Shown: positions 1 to 9,928 of the stretch, piece by piece
Layout: each line of letters opens with the position of its first letter
How positions within the stretch are numbered: the stretch's first letter is position 1
The notes under the pieces: model-generated
The model's input: the letters and a program-made list of their open reading frames with translations, nothing else
What the model was told of the DNA's origin: nothing
The model's database searches: none
NCBI GenBank assembly: GCA_026075535.2
Contig: AP026539.1
Location: 1,860,001 to 1,924,000 of the forward strand
Length of the DNA stretch: 64,000 bases
Direction of reading: 5' to 3'
From: Tricholoma matsutake
Lineage: Eukaryota; Basidiomycota; Agaricomycetes; Agaricales; Tricholomataceae
Position numbers and translations under genes: made by a program

Positions 1-378
1 ATCCTGTTTGAACAGGGAGGAGGGGAATTGGGTGGGCGGACCCCCAGGTGGGTGTCATTGTCATCTCCCTCGTAGTCTCCCTCATCTCCCTTTCCTCTCA
101 TCTCCCATCCCCCTTGTCATCATTCCACCCACCATCCACCCCATGAGCAGTGGCTCACGAGGCTGGAGGTGGGTGGTGTGTTCTTGTGGGGTGGATGGTG
201 GGTGGTGTGTCGTTCTGTGGTTGGTGTCAGTTTCGTCGGTGTCATGAGGCTGGGGGCAGGTGGTGTGTCATCCGTCGCCATGGGTGGTCATGGTGGGGCC
301 CTGGTGCTCATTTTCATCTGTTTTGGGGGGGGTTGCATCATCCTGCATTGTCGTCCATTGTTACCTGTAGATTAGAAC

Positions 379-741
379 CTAAAAAACAAAGAAAACAATT
401 AGTTAGTTGAGAAAAAGAAGAAATGAATTAAAAAAATTTACCTACAGCCCAAATGACACAATTGCATCATTTGGGCCTGCATTGCTTCTGGTCAGCTAGT
501 TTGCAGCTCTTCATGGCCATGGAGTTGTTACCTGTAGATTAGAACCTAAAAAACAAAGAAAACAACTAGTTAGTTGATAAGAAGAAGAAATGAATAAATA
601 AAATTACCTATGGCCCAAACGATGCAATTGCATCATTTGGGCCTGTGTTGTCATCCATTGTTACCTGTAGATTAGAACCTAAAAAACAAAGACAACAATT
701 AGTTTGTTGATAAAAAGAAGAAATGAATATAAAAAAATTAC
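379..741 (-). other. Three tandem short introns with 5'-splice-site hairpins
   Basis: On the minus strand three introns of 62-63 nt can be read at 741-679, 607-546 and 441-379. Each has GTAA at the 5' end and a pyrimidine-rich tail ending TTTTTTAG; the second also has an intact CTAACTA branch site, one base changed in the first. The exons between them are 71 nt (678-608) and 104 nt (545-442). Each exon ends in a palindrome (776-747, 642-613, 476-447; arms GCCCAAATGA / TCATTTGGGC) lying directly before the 5' splice site. A peptide GPNDAIASFGP can be read through one palindrome, but whether the unit codes for protein is undecided. Order and spacing recur in elements A and B. Confidence 0.6.
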
Positions 742-1025
742 CTATGGCCCAAAAAATGCAATTGCGTCATTTGGGCCCACATTGCTTCTGTTCAGCTTGT
801 TGGCAGCTCTTCATGGCCATGGAATGGGGCTGGGAGTGGGTGGAGGTGATGTGGGTGGAGTGGAGATGGTGGTGGTAGAGAGGGAAGGAGGGAGGGAGTG
901 AGGTGGTGGCGTGGTCATCATCGATGGTGGTGGTGGTGAGTGATGAGCTGGCAATGTTGATGATGCAGCTGTGTGCTTTGTCATACAAAGCCAAACAGTT
1001 GTATGTAGTTGCATCAATGGCTACA

Positions 1026-1110
1026 AAAAATAATGGCTGCATAGTGTAACAGTAATGTGCATCTGTACTTTATTAGTTAACCATGAGGCTCCAAGTTCAA
1101 ACACCATTTG
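1026..1110 (+). promoter_or_regulatory. tRNA-like A/B-box module, outward-facing (element D)
   Basis: An A-box-like stretch (TGGCTGCATAGTGTAACAG, 1033-1051) is followed by a B-box-like stretch (AAGTTCAAACACC, 1093-1105). It points towards the right end of element D, as equivalent modules do in A, B and C. It would act as an internal RNA polymerase III promoter if active. The B box departs from GGTTCRANTCC, so activity is doubtful here. Confidence 0.45.
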
Positions 1111-1389
1111 TGACATTATTTTGCTAAGCTCAAATGGTCTGCTTGGATGCATGTGGACTGTCCTTGCTGGTTTGACCTGTTTGATCATGGATGCAGATGG
1201 ATGGAATCCTTGGAATCCGAGTAAAATCCACAGAATCCATGTTAATCTGCACCAATCCATGCAGACTGGCACACCCTGTTGCACAGCTAAAATGGTTTAT
1301 TGTATGGATTGCAAATCTGCACGGAGTCCATGTAATTCTGCATGGATCCGTGCAGAACATATGGGGCAGTGTAAAGACCTCCTTGCACT

Positions 1390-1620
1390 GACCCCAATGC
1401 TCTGTGACAATACAGTCTCTATTAGCTTGCCCGAGGACCCCTTCTCTACTCCAAAGTAAAGCATATGGATATAAAATTCCATTTCTTGCATGAGCACATT
1501 CAGTCACAAGAGCTTACTGTATCCTACATCAACACTTGCAATAATATTGCCAATCTTTTCACCAAGGCTCTCGATGTTAAACAATTCATGAGGCTTCATG
1601 GTTTTCTGGGTCTCAGTTGA
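1390..1620 (+). pseudogene. Copia-type RNase H C-terminal fragment
   Basis: Translation with one frameshift near 1458 gives the end of a Ty1/copia polyprotein: CDNTVSISL, then KHMDIKFHFLHEHI, then NNIANLFTKALD and a final FMRLHGFLGLS before TGA at 1618-1620. These are the usual C-terminal RNase H landmarks (CDN, TKHIDIRFHF-like, ADxxTKAL-like). The upstream part of pol is cut off by the right end of element D at 1381. The fragment is followed by a purine tract and an LTR start, as expected for the 3' end of a Copia element. Confidence 0.75.
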
Positions 1621-1656
1621 TCTCTCCCTGATTCCATGCAAGGAGGAGTATTCATA

Positions 1657-1871
1657 GTGAGGAGGAGTGTTCAGATCTACACTGTGAATATGTGTTATGC
1701 AGCTACAGCACATTTTTATCTCTTTATTACATCCCCTTGACCTATATCCAATTGTCCTACAGACAGTATATATATCAGACACAGTATGCACATACACCTC
1801 AGTCTGTTATACACAGACTGAGGTGAGTAGATATTATTTTGGTCAATCAGTTATGGTTACTTACTATATGG
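1657..1871 (+). repeat. Copia polypurine tract and start of its 3' LTR
   Basis: A purine-rich tract (GTGAGGAGGAG, 1657-1667) is followed by TGTTCAGATC at 1668, the expected start of a 3' LTR 48 bases after the pol stop. The LTR is interrupted at 1871 by a solo LTR of another family and appears to resume at 3071. Its 3' limit could not be fixed. A 70-bp segment at 1799-1871 is repeated at 3122-3194. Confidence 0.5.
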
Positions 1872-3070
1872 TGATGATACTCAACCCGGGAAAACCACCA
1901 AAACAGCTGATGAGGCAACCGATGATATTTGCACGAGTCAGAGGAAGGGTGCGAGACGTTCCGAATGTTCATGGTCCAACCTGTGGGAAGACAATCAGTT
2001 GGTACTAGTCGTAAAGGTAGTTTAATAAGAGAGGAAGGTGTTCAGGGAGGTCCAATGGAGTATTGATCAATATCGAGGACGATCGACAAGATCGACGGCT
2101 AACAACATTTATCGTTGAGGGTCAATGTGTGAATTCTAAGGACTTCTGGGGGATCGATAGTATACAAAGGTTATAGCCAATGGCTATGAAGTGTTGGAAT
2201 GGTTACTAGTGCTAACAACAAGAGGATTGAAGGAAGATCGAGGATGACGATGATTGCAGAGGTTTCTCGTTGATCGAGAAAACTCATAGAAACTTAGATT
2301 GTTTTAGAAGATTGATCGGATGCTTAGAACTGTATATGAGACAATAGGTGAAGATGATCTCTTCCTATTTCCAAGTAGATACTACAGAGTTTTATATGTT
2401 TTAAAAGAAACTTCCTAAAATGGTATAAGAAACATGTGTAGAACATGAGGCAAAAGATATGAGTTAAGGCACAAGGCCAAAAAGGAGACTAAAATCTGAA
2501 CAAGAAATAGATATATCATATGATGAAAGAGTAATAAAAGGTATAGAACTAAAAAGGGACTGTCCTTTGTGTATAAACCACGCTAAGTCTCGCAATAATC
2601 TGTCCAGCAGGTTCTGTATGCAATAGGGACTTAGAACGAGGCTGACCTACTATCAGCAGGTTTGAGCATGAGTTGGAATACTTCCTGGTGCATGGTATTC
2701 CACCATATAGATAACAAATGCAGTGCCCAATGTCACTCATTGTCTCTCGATATCAATTGATATTGCTCAATGATGGTGAATGATGATGGTCAAGAATGTT
2801 TGATCATGGTCGCAGTTTGTTCAAAGTTGATTTGGGATGTTCGATGGTCATTTAGAGGGATCTTAGGGGCTTTCGAGGTAGTCCTAAGGTTGTGCGATGT
2901 GGTCTCTTGGTACGATTGATGTTGCTGGTGATGTTTCGATGCAGTCAATATGATATCATGATCGATAGACTGGGTTGCACTGCATCTGGGACATCATAGG
3001 AGTTAGCCGATGTGATTAGAATGTGGTTAAAGTGGTGAATTGGCCTTTGAACCAAGGAGACAACCTATCA
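1872..3070 (-). repeat. Solo LTR, 1.2-kb family (copy 1)
   Basis: The + strand reads TGATGATACTCAACC at 1872 and ends GACAACCTATCA at 3070, so the LTR on its own strand runs TGATAGGTTGTC to GAGTATCATCA. Flanks are ATGG (1868-1871) and ATGG (3071-3074), a 4-bp target duplication. A second copy of the flanking repeat at 3181-3200 reads TACTATATGGTTATAG without a break, an empty site that confirms the limits. The interior matches the LTR at 60487-61742 in opposite orientation, for example around 2560-2760. No internal retroelement sequence is attached. Confidence 0.85.
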
Positions 3071-3802
3071 ATGGTTATAGTTTATCTGTGTATCATCTAG
3101 GTATAGTAGTAACCTTAATATAGTCTGTTATACACAGACTGAGGTGAGTAGATATTATTTTGGTTGATCAGTTGCAGTTACTTACTATATGGTTATAGTT
3201 TATCCATGTATCATCTAGGTTGGATTTTTATACCCTAGAACCTGTTATTTGGATTACATGTGCTGGAGACCATGTGCGTTACACTCTTAGAGGAGTTATC
3301 TATTTCAAAGATGATCATTTCAGAGAATGTATCAATGAATGTTGGCATGGTCTGGTTCCACAGTGAGATGTTCACAGGACAGTCACAGGAATTGGGCTCA
3401 ATTACTGATCATGCTGTAATGGCCTTGTATATGCTTTACCCTCTCCACTCCTGAGGAACTCAGACATGCTGTGCAGAGCCAGTATAAATACACAAAACAT
3501 CAGAAAGTGGAAGACATTTGGAAGACATTTGGAAGACATTTGGAAGACATAAGGCACCAAACAGATCACAGAGCGTGGACAATCAGAAATGTTGTGGGCC
3601 TGTCAAACTGATGGTTAGGTGGAATACAGGAGGAATAGAAGTCCCATCAATCCCACATCAGTCCCCAATGGAGCATGGATCAAAAACAAATCTGAATATG
3701 TGATGACACAAGCTATAATTACCCTGACTGGGCAAATAAATGGCAGGACAGGCTGTGCTGGATGTCATCTGGGGTGTCAACAGGTGTTGACCTGAGCACT
3801 CA
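3071..3802. other. Intergenic/repeat remnants, no recognised gene
   Basis: The first 150 bases are the continuing Copia LTR with a tandem duplicated segment (1799-1871 with 3122-3194; 3071-3105 with 3191-3222). At about 3507-3552 a TGGAAGACATT unit is repeated four times in tandem. Short open frames here (3260-3454, 3518-3703) match nothing I recognise. Confidence 0.4.
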
Positions 3803-4039
3803 ATCACACAACAGCTGAACTTTACACTCCCCCACAGAGTCCTGGAGGAATCCTGGTAGTCCTACCAGGAAGACCAGGAATCCTCCAGTCCAGTGGGACT
3901 CACCAGGACTCACCAGGAATCCAGTGAGACTCAGTACCCTAAAGTCATACCATAATGGAAACTCAATTTGAGATATCTTGCAAGTTTCAAGTGCTTCAGA
4001 CTTCATGAATTTCACAAAGTACCTACAAAATAAACTTGT

Positions 4040-4125
4040 TCAGAGCAGGGATTGAACTCTAGAGCTCATGATCAAGAATCACATGACAAACCAAACAAGT
4101 GCTTAACCAGTTGAGCCACAGGAGA
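4040..4125 (-). promoter_or_regulatory. tRNA-like A/B-box module, outward-facing (element C, left)
   Basis: On the minus strand an A-box-like GTGGCTCAACTGGTTAAGC (4119-4101) is followed by TCATGTGAT and then a good B box, GAGTTCAATCCC (about 4058-4047). It faces the left end of element C. The word TCATGTGA between the boxes also occurs in the modules of A and B. Confidence 0.6.
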
Positions 4126-4225
4126 ATTATTAGCTGCCAATATAAAAGTGTATTTATACCCTCAAACTCAAACTTAGGTATTTCTCTCTCAAAGCTCACA
4201 ATTAAGATAAAATTTATTAACTACA

Positions 4226-4478
4226 TCCCTCACATCCCATGCGAGGGATACACCATTAATTACATATAAAAAAAACCTCCCCCACACAAGGTGCGAGGGG
4301 GAGTCCTACAAATATATACATATAAAACTAATCTCCCCTTGCATTTGATGCGAGGGGAGCATTACAATTATAAAGAAAAAGAAAGAAAAACCCCTCACCC
4401 ATGTAAAACGTGGGTGAGGGGGAAGATATTACCATAAATTAAAAATTAAAAAAGCGCCCCATGCAAAATGCAGGGGCA
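4226..4478. repeat. Array of five GC-rich hairpins in AT-rich spacers
   Basis: Five inverted repeats follow each other at 4226-4249, 4276-4303, 4333-4359, 4391-4421 and 4455-4478. All have arms of the type CCCCTCGC / GCGAGGGG and are separated by 30-60 bases of AT-rich sequence. Arms differ between hairpins but stay paired (for example CCCCTCACCC with GGGTGAGGGG). Similar hairpins lie at the matching place in A (38530-38625) and B (56345-56445). They could be transcription terminators, processing signals or cruciform sites; the sequence does not decide. Confidence 0.65.
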
Positions 4479-4479
4479 G

Positions 4480-6535
4480 CCTGGTGAGTCATGCCTGTCA
4501 TCCTGTCCCCATCGTCCTGGGTGCCAGGCCTTCATTGTTGCTGTCCTCGTTGTTGCCGTCCTGGGCATTGTTTCCATGCTGCTCCTGGTTGCCATGCCCT
4601 TCCTGGTCGTCATTGCTGTCCTGGCCATCTCCCACTGTGTGGTGGTGGCCGTCATTGCCATTCCACCTGCAATCCACCCCATGAGCAGTGGATCATGGGG
4701 CTGGAGGCAGGTGGTGTGTTGTTGGCCCTGTTGTCATCATCCATCATGGTTGGCAGCCGTGCTTCACGTGCTCGGGGTTCTGGTGCTGGTAGGCGGTGGC
4801 ATTGTCATTGTCATTGACTGCACACACTCACAATCCACCCTATGAGCAGAGGCTCGCAGGCATGGGGTGGGTGTGTTGGGTTGTCTTGTGTCCGGCCATC
4901 ATGACCAGTAGAGTAGAACCTATAAAACAAAAGAAATGAGTTAGTTAGTTTATAAAAACAAAAAGCAAACAAAAAAAAATTATGTAGGGCCCATCCAGTC
5001 GGCTCATTTGCAGGTGGTGGCATTGTTACCAGTAGATTATAACCTAGAAAACTAAAGAAACAGGTTAGTTAGTTTATAAAAACAAAAAGCAAACAAAAAA
5101 CTTATGCAGGGCCCATCCAGTCATTTGGGCCCATTTCCTGTGCATTGTGGCATGTTCATTGTTGGCTAGAGGGGTGGTGGTTGGTAACGGTAGGGTTTGA
5201 AAGTCTGGTCCAGTTTTTTGCACCCCTTAGGGTGCAACCGCAGACTGGACCAGTTCATATATTTTAAAATTTACATGCAACTGCAGACTGGACCGGTATA
5301 AACTGGTCTGTCACAGTCGCCTAACAGTTGCTGAACCGGTCACCACCAGTTCAGAACTAGACTGGTCCTGACTGGTCTAGGACCGGTCAGGACCACATAT
5401 CTAATACAAAGTATAAAACTAAACTAAGCAAGAAAAGATACCCCTCATAGGGAGGGGCATACAAGCAAGCAGACTAAACAAAAACATAAGATAAATATCC
5501 CCCACTTTGCAGGATGTGCGAGAGAGGGGAGTCATTGTACATCATTAGTAAAAGAAGGGGGGGAAATACAAGAGTGAAGGGGGGAAGGCTTGCGTCCATC
5601 CCCATCATCATCCATGGTTGCATTGTCTGTCATTGTCAGCTGTCATTCATCTTCGTTTGTCATCCGTCATCTGCATCCATCAGCTGCTGTCTGTTGTCAT
5701 TGCCCACAAGATTGACATAGCCATTAGCACCCGCGATCCCCCCTGCAAGCAGTGGCTCGCAGTGGCGGGGGTGGGTGCTGGGTTGATGTTCCTGTTCTCC
5801 ATGGCAGGTTTACGAGGTAAGGGGGGGGGGGCTTACCTGTGCATGCCTTGCTGTATGGGCCTTCTGAAAAGTTTAAACCTACAAAAGACAAAGTTGTTAG
5901 TAAAAAGAACAATGAAACAACAAAAAGAAACTTACTTCTTAAGTTTTGAAGCCTCTCCAATGATGGTTGTCCCTCAAATGCATAGAACCGTCATGACATG
6001 GCACACTTGTTGTAGTTGAAGAGGCGTGGGGGTGGTCATTTATGGAGTGATGTTGGTTGCGTTGAGGGCGTTGGTGGTGGCATTAAGTGAAGGTGGGGAC
6101 ATCACATTGGTGGTCATTGATGTGGCAGTTTGTGGTGAGGGAAGGGAGTTGTTTGTTGTTGTTGTTGATCAGTGATGGACATGTGATTGATTGATCACTT
6201 ACTTTAGCAACACATCAAAAGACCGGTTGCAGTCAGTTGCAGTCGGTCCTTGAGCAGTCTATTAATATATCTGATTGTGATAGACTGGCAACTGGGTAAT
6301 CACAAAACCTTGGGCAACTGCAACCAAAAGTCTGGTTGCCATCAGTCCAGTTCGGTTGGGTTCACAGTCTTTTTTCAGTCCTATGCACCAGACTTTTAAA
6401 CACTAGGTAATGGCATGGTGGTGGTGGTGAGAGAAAGGAGGGAGGGAGGGAGGTGGAAGGGGCATTGTCAATGGTGTTGGTGGTGGTTGAATGATGAGCT
6501 GGCAACATTGATGATGCGGCTGTATGCTTTGTCAT
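4480..6535 (-). other. Small-exon transcription unit of element C (interrupted)
   Basis: The unit starts at an ATG at 6535-6533 (MTKHTAASSMLPAHHS, almost as in element D), is broken by the hAT-type insert 6405-5191, and continues to about 4480. Two intron-like tracts are seen at about 5105-5046 and 4983-4920, with AACTAACTAAC branch sites and TTTATAG or TTTCTAG ends. Their 5' sites read CATAAG and CATAATT in place of an expected CGTAAG-type site, a possible CpG decay. Copies of the GAGCAGNNGCTC hairpin lie at about 4840-4862 and 4680-4700. Low-complexity Ser/Thr/Pro and His reading makes the coding status uncertain. Confidence 0.4.
5191..6405 (-). mobile_element. hAT-type non-autonomous element 1
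   Basis: The element begins TAGGGTTTGAAAGTCTGGT at 5191 and ends ACCAGACTTTTAAACACTA at 6405, giving terminal inverted repeats. The 8-bp flanks are GGTAACGG (5183-5190) and GGTAATGG (6406-6413), one CpG-type change apart. Both subterminal zones are full of ACTGGTC/GACCGGT words, as in hAT elements. The core carries a GCAAGCAGTGGCTCGC hairpin (about 5744-5762), CCCCTC/GAGGGG hairpins near 5440-5460, and a canonical minus-strand intron at 5935-5879 (GTAAGT, TACTAAC, TTGTAG). No transposase was seen. An 8-bp duplication and TA(G)-type ends point to hAT. Confidence 0.75.
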
Positions 6536-6584
6536 ACACAGCCACTTGATGTGGTACTTAGATCAACTGATGTTGTATATTAGA

Positions 6585-6660
6585 ATGGCACTATGGTCTA
6601 ATGGTATATTGCACCTGTTTAATTCAATCCTGAGGTCCTGGGTTCAATCCTCAAAGGTTT
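6585..6660 (+). promoter_or_regulatory. tRNA-like A/B-box module, outward-facing (element C, right)
   Basis: A-box-like CTATGGTCTAATGGTATATT (6591-6610) and B-box GGGTTCAATCC (6640-6650) lie about 30 bases apart, facing the right end of element C. The pair of modules at 4040-4125 and here are divergent, as in elements A and B. Confidence 0.55.
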
Positions 6661-7880
6661 CCTTTTTAATAGTAAGGACTCCTGGTTAAATCCCAGTGGA
6701 GTCCCAGTAGAGTCCTGGTGGATTCCTGGTACCAGAGTCCTGGGGAATTCCAGGAATTCCTCCTGGAAGAGTGTAATTTACCAGGAATCAACCAGGAATC
6801 CCCCTGGAATGGGAAGAGTCAGGAATATATACTTGGTTTACAAATGGCTGGAACCTTGGTTCCCAATAATCCTCCAGGATTCCTCCAGGAATACATGGGG
6901 GAGGACAAAGACCTCCACAACAGGCAGGACAAAACTTTCCCAGAGAGAAAATGTGGAGAAAATGTGGAGAAAATTACACTTTTTCTTGAAGCAAACAAGT
7001 AGGGAAAAACTAGAGAAAATAACTTATTTTCTGTTCATTTTCTCTTCAAACTGCCTAAGCAAAAATATATCATTTTTGTGGAGAGAAAAAAAATGGAATC
7101 TGCAGTGAAAAGAACTTATTTCTGCTTGATTTCCCTCTAATTTTTGTGTAGGAAAAAAGAGTGATATTTCCTGCAAAAGCAAATCAGAAATCTTGAGTGA
7201 ATATAACTTATTTCTTCCAAATTTTGACCTGGAAAACTGCATGTGAAAAAGTGTAATTTTCTCCTCATGTTTGCCAGCTTTCACCAGGAAAAAAAGAAAC
7301 TCCTGCCTGTTTGGGTCAAGAGCACAGCCACCAATGTTGACATAAGCAGGCAAGAGTTTCTTTTTCTCCTGGTGAAAAGCTGGCAAACATGAGGAGAAAA
7401 TTACACTTTTTCACATGCAGTTTTCCAGGTCAAAATTTGGAAGAAATAAGTTATATTCACTCAAGATTTCTGATTTGCTTTTGCAGGAAATATCACCCTT
7501 TTTTCCTGTGCAAAAATTAGGGGGAAATCAAGAAGAAATAAGTTCTTTTCACTTCAGATTCCCTTTTTTTTCTCTCCACAAAAATAATATATTTTTCCTT
7601 AGGCAGCTTGAAGAGAAAATGAACAGAAAATAATTTATTTTCACCAGTTTTTCTTTACTTGTTTGCTACATGAAAAAATGTAATTTTCTCCATTATTTTC
7701 TCTCAGGCAAAATGTTGCCCTGCCTGTTGTGTGATCACAGTTGTTTTGATATATCGACCCTTACTCTAATGACAGTTGTGCATCACTATATACGGTAAGT
7801 CCAGGTAGTGATATATCATCCTGCCAGGCTCCAGTGAATATTGTGAATACTGTGAGAATTAAATGTGGTTTTCCTGATGA

Positions 7881-9527
7881 TCACAGCTTCCCCCATCCTG
7901 TCTCGAAACTGTTGAAAATGTTCGCAGCTATCGCATCTCTGAAAGCGACCATTGTTAAGATGTCACATCTCTCTGTAAAACCCACATACCCAGCATTTCT
8001 CCCCTCGTCCACCGAGAATTGGAAATGAATGCCTGCAAAAACCCTCGAAAGCCCGCAATCCCTCACTGCATCGTCAATCGAATAATATGTCCGCGTCAGG
8101 ATGCCAACGGAGTCAGTAGTAACGTTCGAGGAAATAGTTACTGGTGGGTTGAGCGTGGTTATATTTAAATATCTAGTTATTTGGGGGTTAGCTGGACGAA
8201 TGGTGGAAAAGACAACGAAGAGGAAAATGAACAAGACATACCTCTTTAAAATTCCTCCTGCCGCACTTGAGAACGCCGCATGTGTCGAGATATAATCCTG
8301 GTGCGTAGGCGTATTCACCAACGGCGTCCATGTCGGATCATATATCCTGTTCCCAGACGCGAGGTACGTTCCGTTGTACTGGAGGGCAGTTACTGGACGC
8401 CAGGTATTATACTAGAGAGCATAGGTATAAATCAGTTGGGTTATTCGTTTCCAAACTTGAAAATCCGGCGGCGGTATGGTAGCTATTAGCCACGCACCAA
8501 ATACTTAGTCTTATACGATAAAAACCCCGCATTCGCGAACCCGTAATTAAGGATTGCATAGAACTTTGCAGATTTCAGTATATCGTTCTTCAACGTATCA
8601 GTAATTATCAACGAGGCGAAGCGGTTGAACCATGTTGCCTGTGACTCGAGGAATAGGTACGCCGTCTACCACCAATTCATTTAATGTTAGTAGCCTCAAA
8701 TGGGTCCATATCACGACGCTTACCTCAGTCTCTGTAGCGTTTCTCGTGCTCCCACTCCTGACCCCTTTCTCCTTCGACTGTATCAAGAACGTGTGGTAGC
8801 CTGGCGTCGTAGGAGTGAAATATGGAGGCGTCCACGCGTCCACTGTGTAAATGCCAGCATAAGGTCGGATGAACCCCGCGTCAGGCGTCAAGGGCTCGAA
8901 CGCGAAAAATGGTGGGGTTGCTTGGTAGACGCCAGGTCCAGCCGGTTTGTACGTATAGCGGACGAACTAAAATGGTGTGTTTATGAGGAGATAAAAAGAC
9001 CGTTGGGACATAAGATGACTGACCTTCGTATGCCCATCGCCCGCCCTAGCTATAATCACCGCCCTCGCAGCCTGTTCCCCGATATCCCTGCCGATCTTCT
9101 TATCCGTATCCCCTGCTCCAATCGCGTCCTCAGCCGAGACTATATTCTCATCAAAGGTTATCCAAAGCGTGGAGAACACTGATACGAGTGAGTCATGCGC
9201 TGCAAAGCTTACGGCAGTTTGCTGCACATCTCGATTGAATTGGTGGGAGTTATTAGCGGCGAGGAGGATGGCCGTGTGCACGAATGCTACAGTCCAACCG
9301 ACCTGAGCTGAGGAGAGTGTTAAAGCGATGGAGTTATTCACTGCTAGGCCAAGTTTCTCATTCCTAAGATTGGGAGGGTGAGGTAGTAGCCTGAGGTGGA
9401 AGATTAGATAGACATACCAATATTGTACAATATCCCCACTGTACGCAGAGTTTACTCCAGAAGGGAGGCTCAGTGCACAGACAAGAAGAATCCCAGCTGC
9501 TTTCGTGAAAAGCATTGCAAAATTCAT
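7881..9527 (-). CDS. Vanadium-haloperoxidase-like PAP2 superfamily protein, seven exons
   Basis: Exons on the minus strand: 9527-9418, 9363-9024, 8966-8724, 8665-8498, 8411-8242, 8172-7990 and 7938-7881. All introns are 48-86 nt with GT-AG ends, and the joined frame is exactly 424 codons (423 aa plus TGA). Residues 1-28 form a signal peptide (LLVCALSLPSGVNSA), followed by GDIVQYW. Family landmarks in order: AAHDSLVSVF, KPAGPGVYQATP, KYLYNTWRP (K285, R292, P293), PTHQDYISTHAAF (H331) and SRVFAGIHF (R387, H393). These correspond to the Kx6RP, PSGH-like and SRx5H motifs that bind vanadate or phosphate. The glycine of PSGH is Thr here. The product is probably secreted; peroxidase versus phosphatase activity cannot be told. 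The gene keeps many CpGs, unlike its surroundings, and no breaks were seen. Confidence 0.9.
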
Positions 9528-9928
9528 GGCGATGAAACCAAAGATACGCCTTTTTATTGTTAGGATTGGTCATCAGGATTAGGGGACTAGCAGCCTGTGA
9601 ATCGGGTGGACATGCGTCAACGATCTCGCCATTCTATCCCCTTATGGGCTAACGTCGAGCGAGCACAACGATGGAGATACCATGGTTGGGTCAACAGTTT
9701 CATTAATCATTCTCAACACGCGTCGGGCTGCAGGCAGACCTAAACATCTGTTGTCAAATCATACAAGGTATGCACGGTTGGGCGACATTACTTGGGTCCT
9801 TGTAACTTTTGATTTCTTTGTTCTGGTCTTACTCGCTCCAGCTGTGGTTAGTGCCATTCGCAATAGGCTTCTGCTAGATGGCGTCATTCAAGGGTCATTG
9901 ACGCTACATAACCACGCGACCCACATAG

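Larger units (their letters stand above)
1..1381 (-). mobile_element. Modular TIR element D, right part
   Basis: This is the right-hand part of a non-autonomous element whose left end lies outside the window. The right end reads GTGTAAAGACCTC at 1369-1381, the same end as elements A, B and C. Inside it are a subterminal zone of repeated TGCATGGA/TCCATG-like words (about 1140-1360), an outward tRNA-like module, and a minus-strand unit of short exons and introns starting at an ATG at 984-982 (first residues MTKHTAASS). The same kind of start occurs in A, B and C. The next 8 bases (1382-1389, CTTGCACT) are the expected target duplication, but its partner is out of view. It sits in the 3' end of a Copia pol relic. 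No transposase was seen. Confidence 0.7.
3815..6915 (-). mobile_element. Modular TIR element C (contains nested hAT-type element)
   Basis: Flanked by an exact 8-bp target duplication CACAACAG (3807-3814 and 6916-6923). The left end reads CTGAACTTTACACTCCCCC; the right end read backwards is GAGGTCTTTGTCCTCCCCC. Both continue into GTCCTGGAGGAATCCTGG-like sequence, and repeats of CCAGGAATCC/CCTGGTGGA fill the subterminal zones (3836-3935, 6670-6890). Inside, from left to right, lie a tRNA-like module (minus), an array of five hairpins, the small-exon unit on the minus strand, and a tRNA-like module (plus). Without the nested 5191-6405 insert it is about 1.9 kb, close to element A. No transposase was seen. 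Confidence 0.8.
3803..7735. mobile_element. Fold-back (long inverted repeat) element, split by element C
   Basis: Two near-identical arms of about 390 bp face each other around a spacer of about 36 bp (roughly 7311-7346). The left arm is 3803-3814 joined to 6924-7310; the right arm is 7346-7735 read backwards. The outer ends share ATCACACAACAGGCAGG. The arms are AT-rich and rich in TTTTCTC/GAGAAAA words, so open frames on both strands give the same peptide (for example MQFSRSKFGRNKLYSLKISD). This reflects symmetry, not a gene. Modular element C is inserted 12 bases inside the left end. I did not find a convincing target duplication for the fold-back element itself. Confidence 0.75.

Noticed and set aside
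4226..4478. Regularly spaced palindromic units suggested a CRISPR-like array
   Set aside because: The units are different hairpins with AT-rich spacers in a eukaryotic repeat element; no direct repeats of constant sequence, no cas genes.
7024..7633. Two similar proteins encoded on opposite strands (MQFSRSKFGRNKLYSL)
   Set aside because: Both come from the two arms of a palindrome; low-complexity AT-rich translation, no domain.
8700..9182. 160-codon plus-strand frame opposite the haloperoxidase gene
   Set aside because: Shadow of the CpG-rich coding exons on the minus strand, which form an exact seven-exon model.
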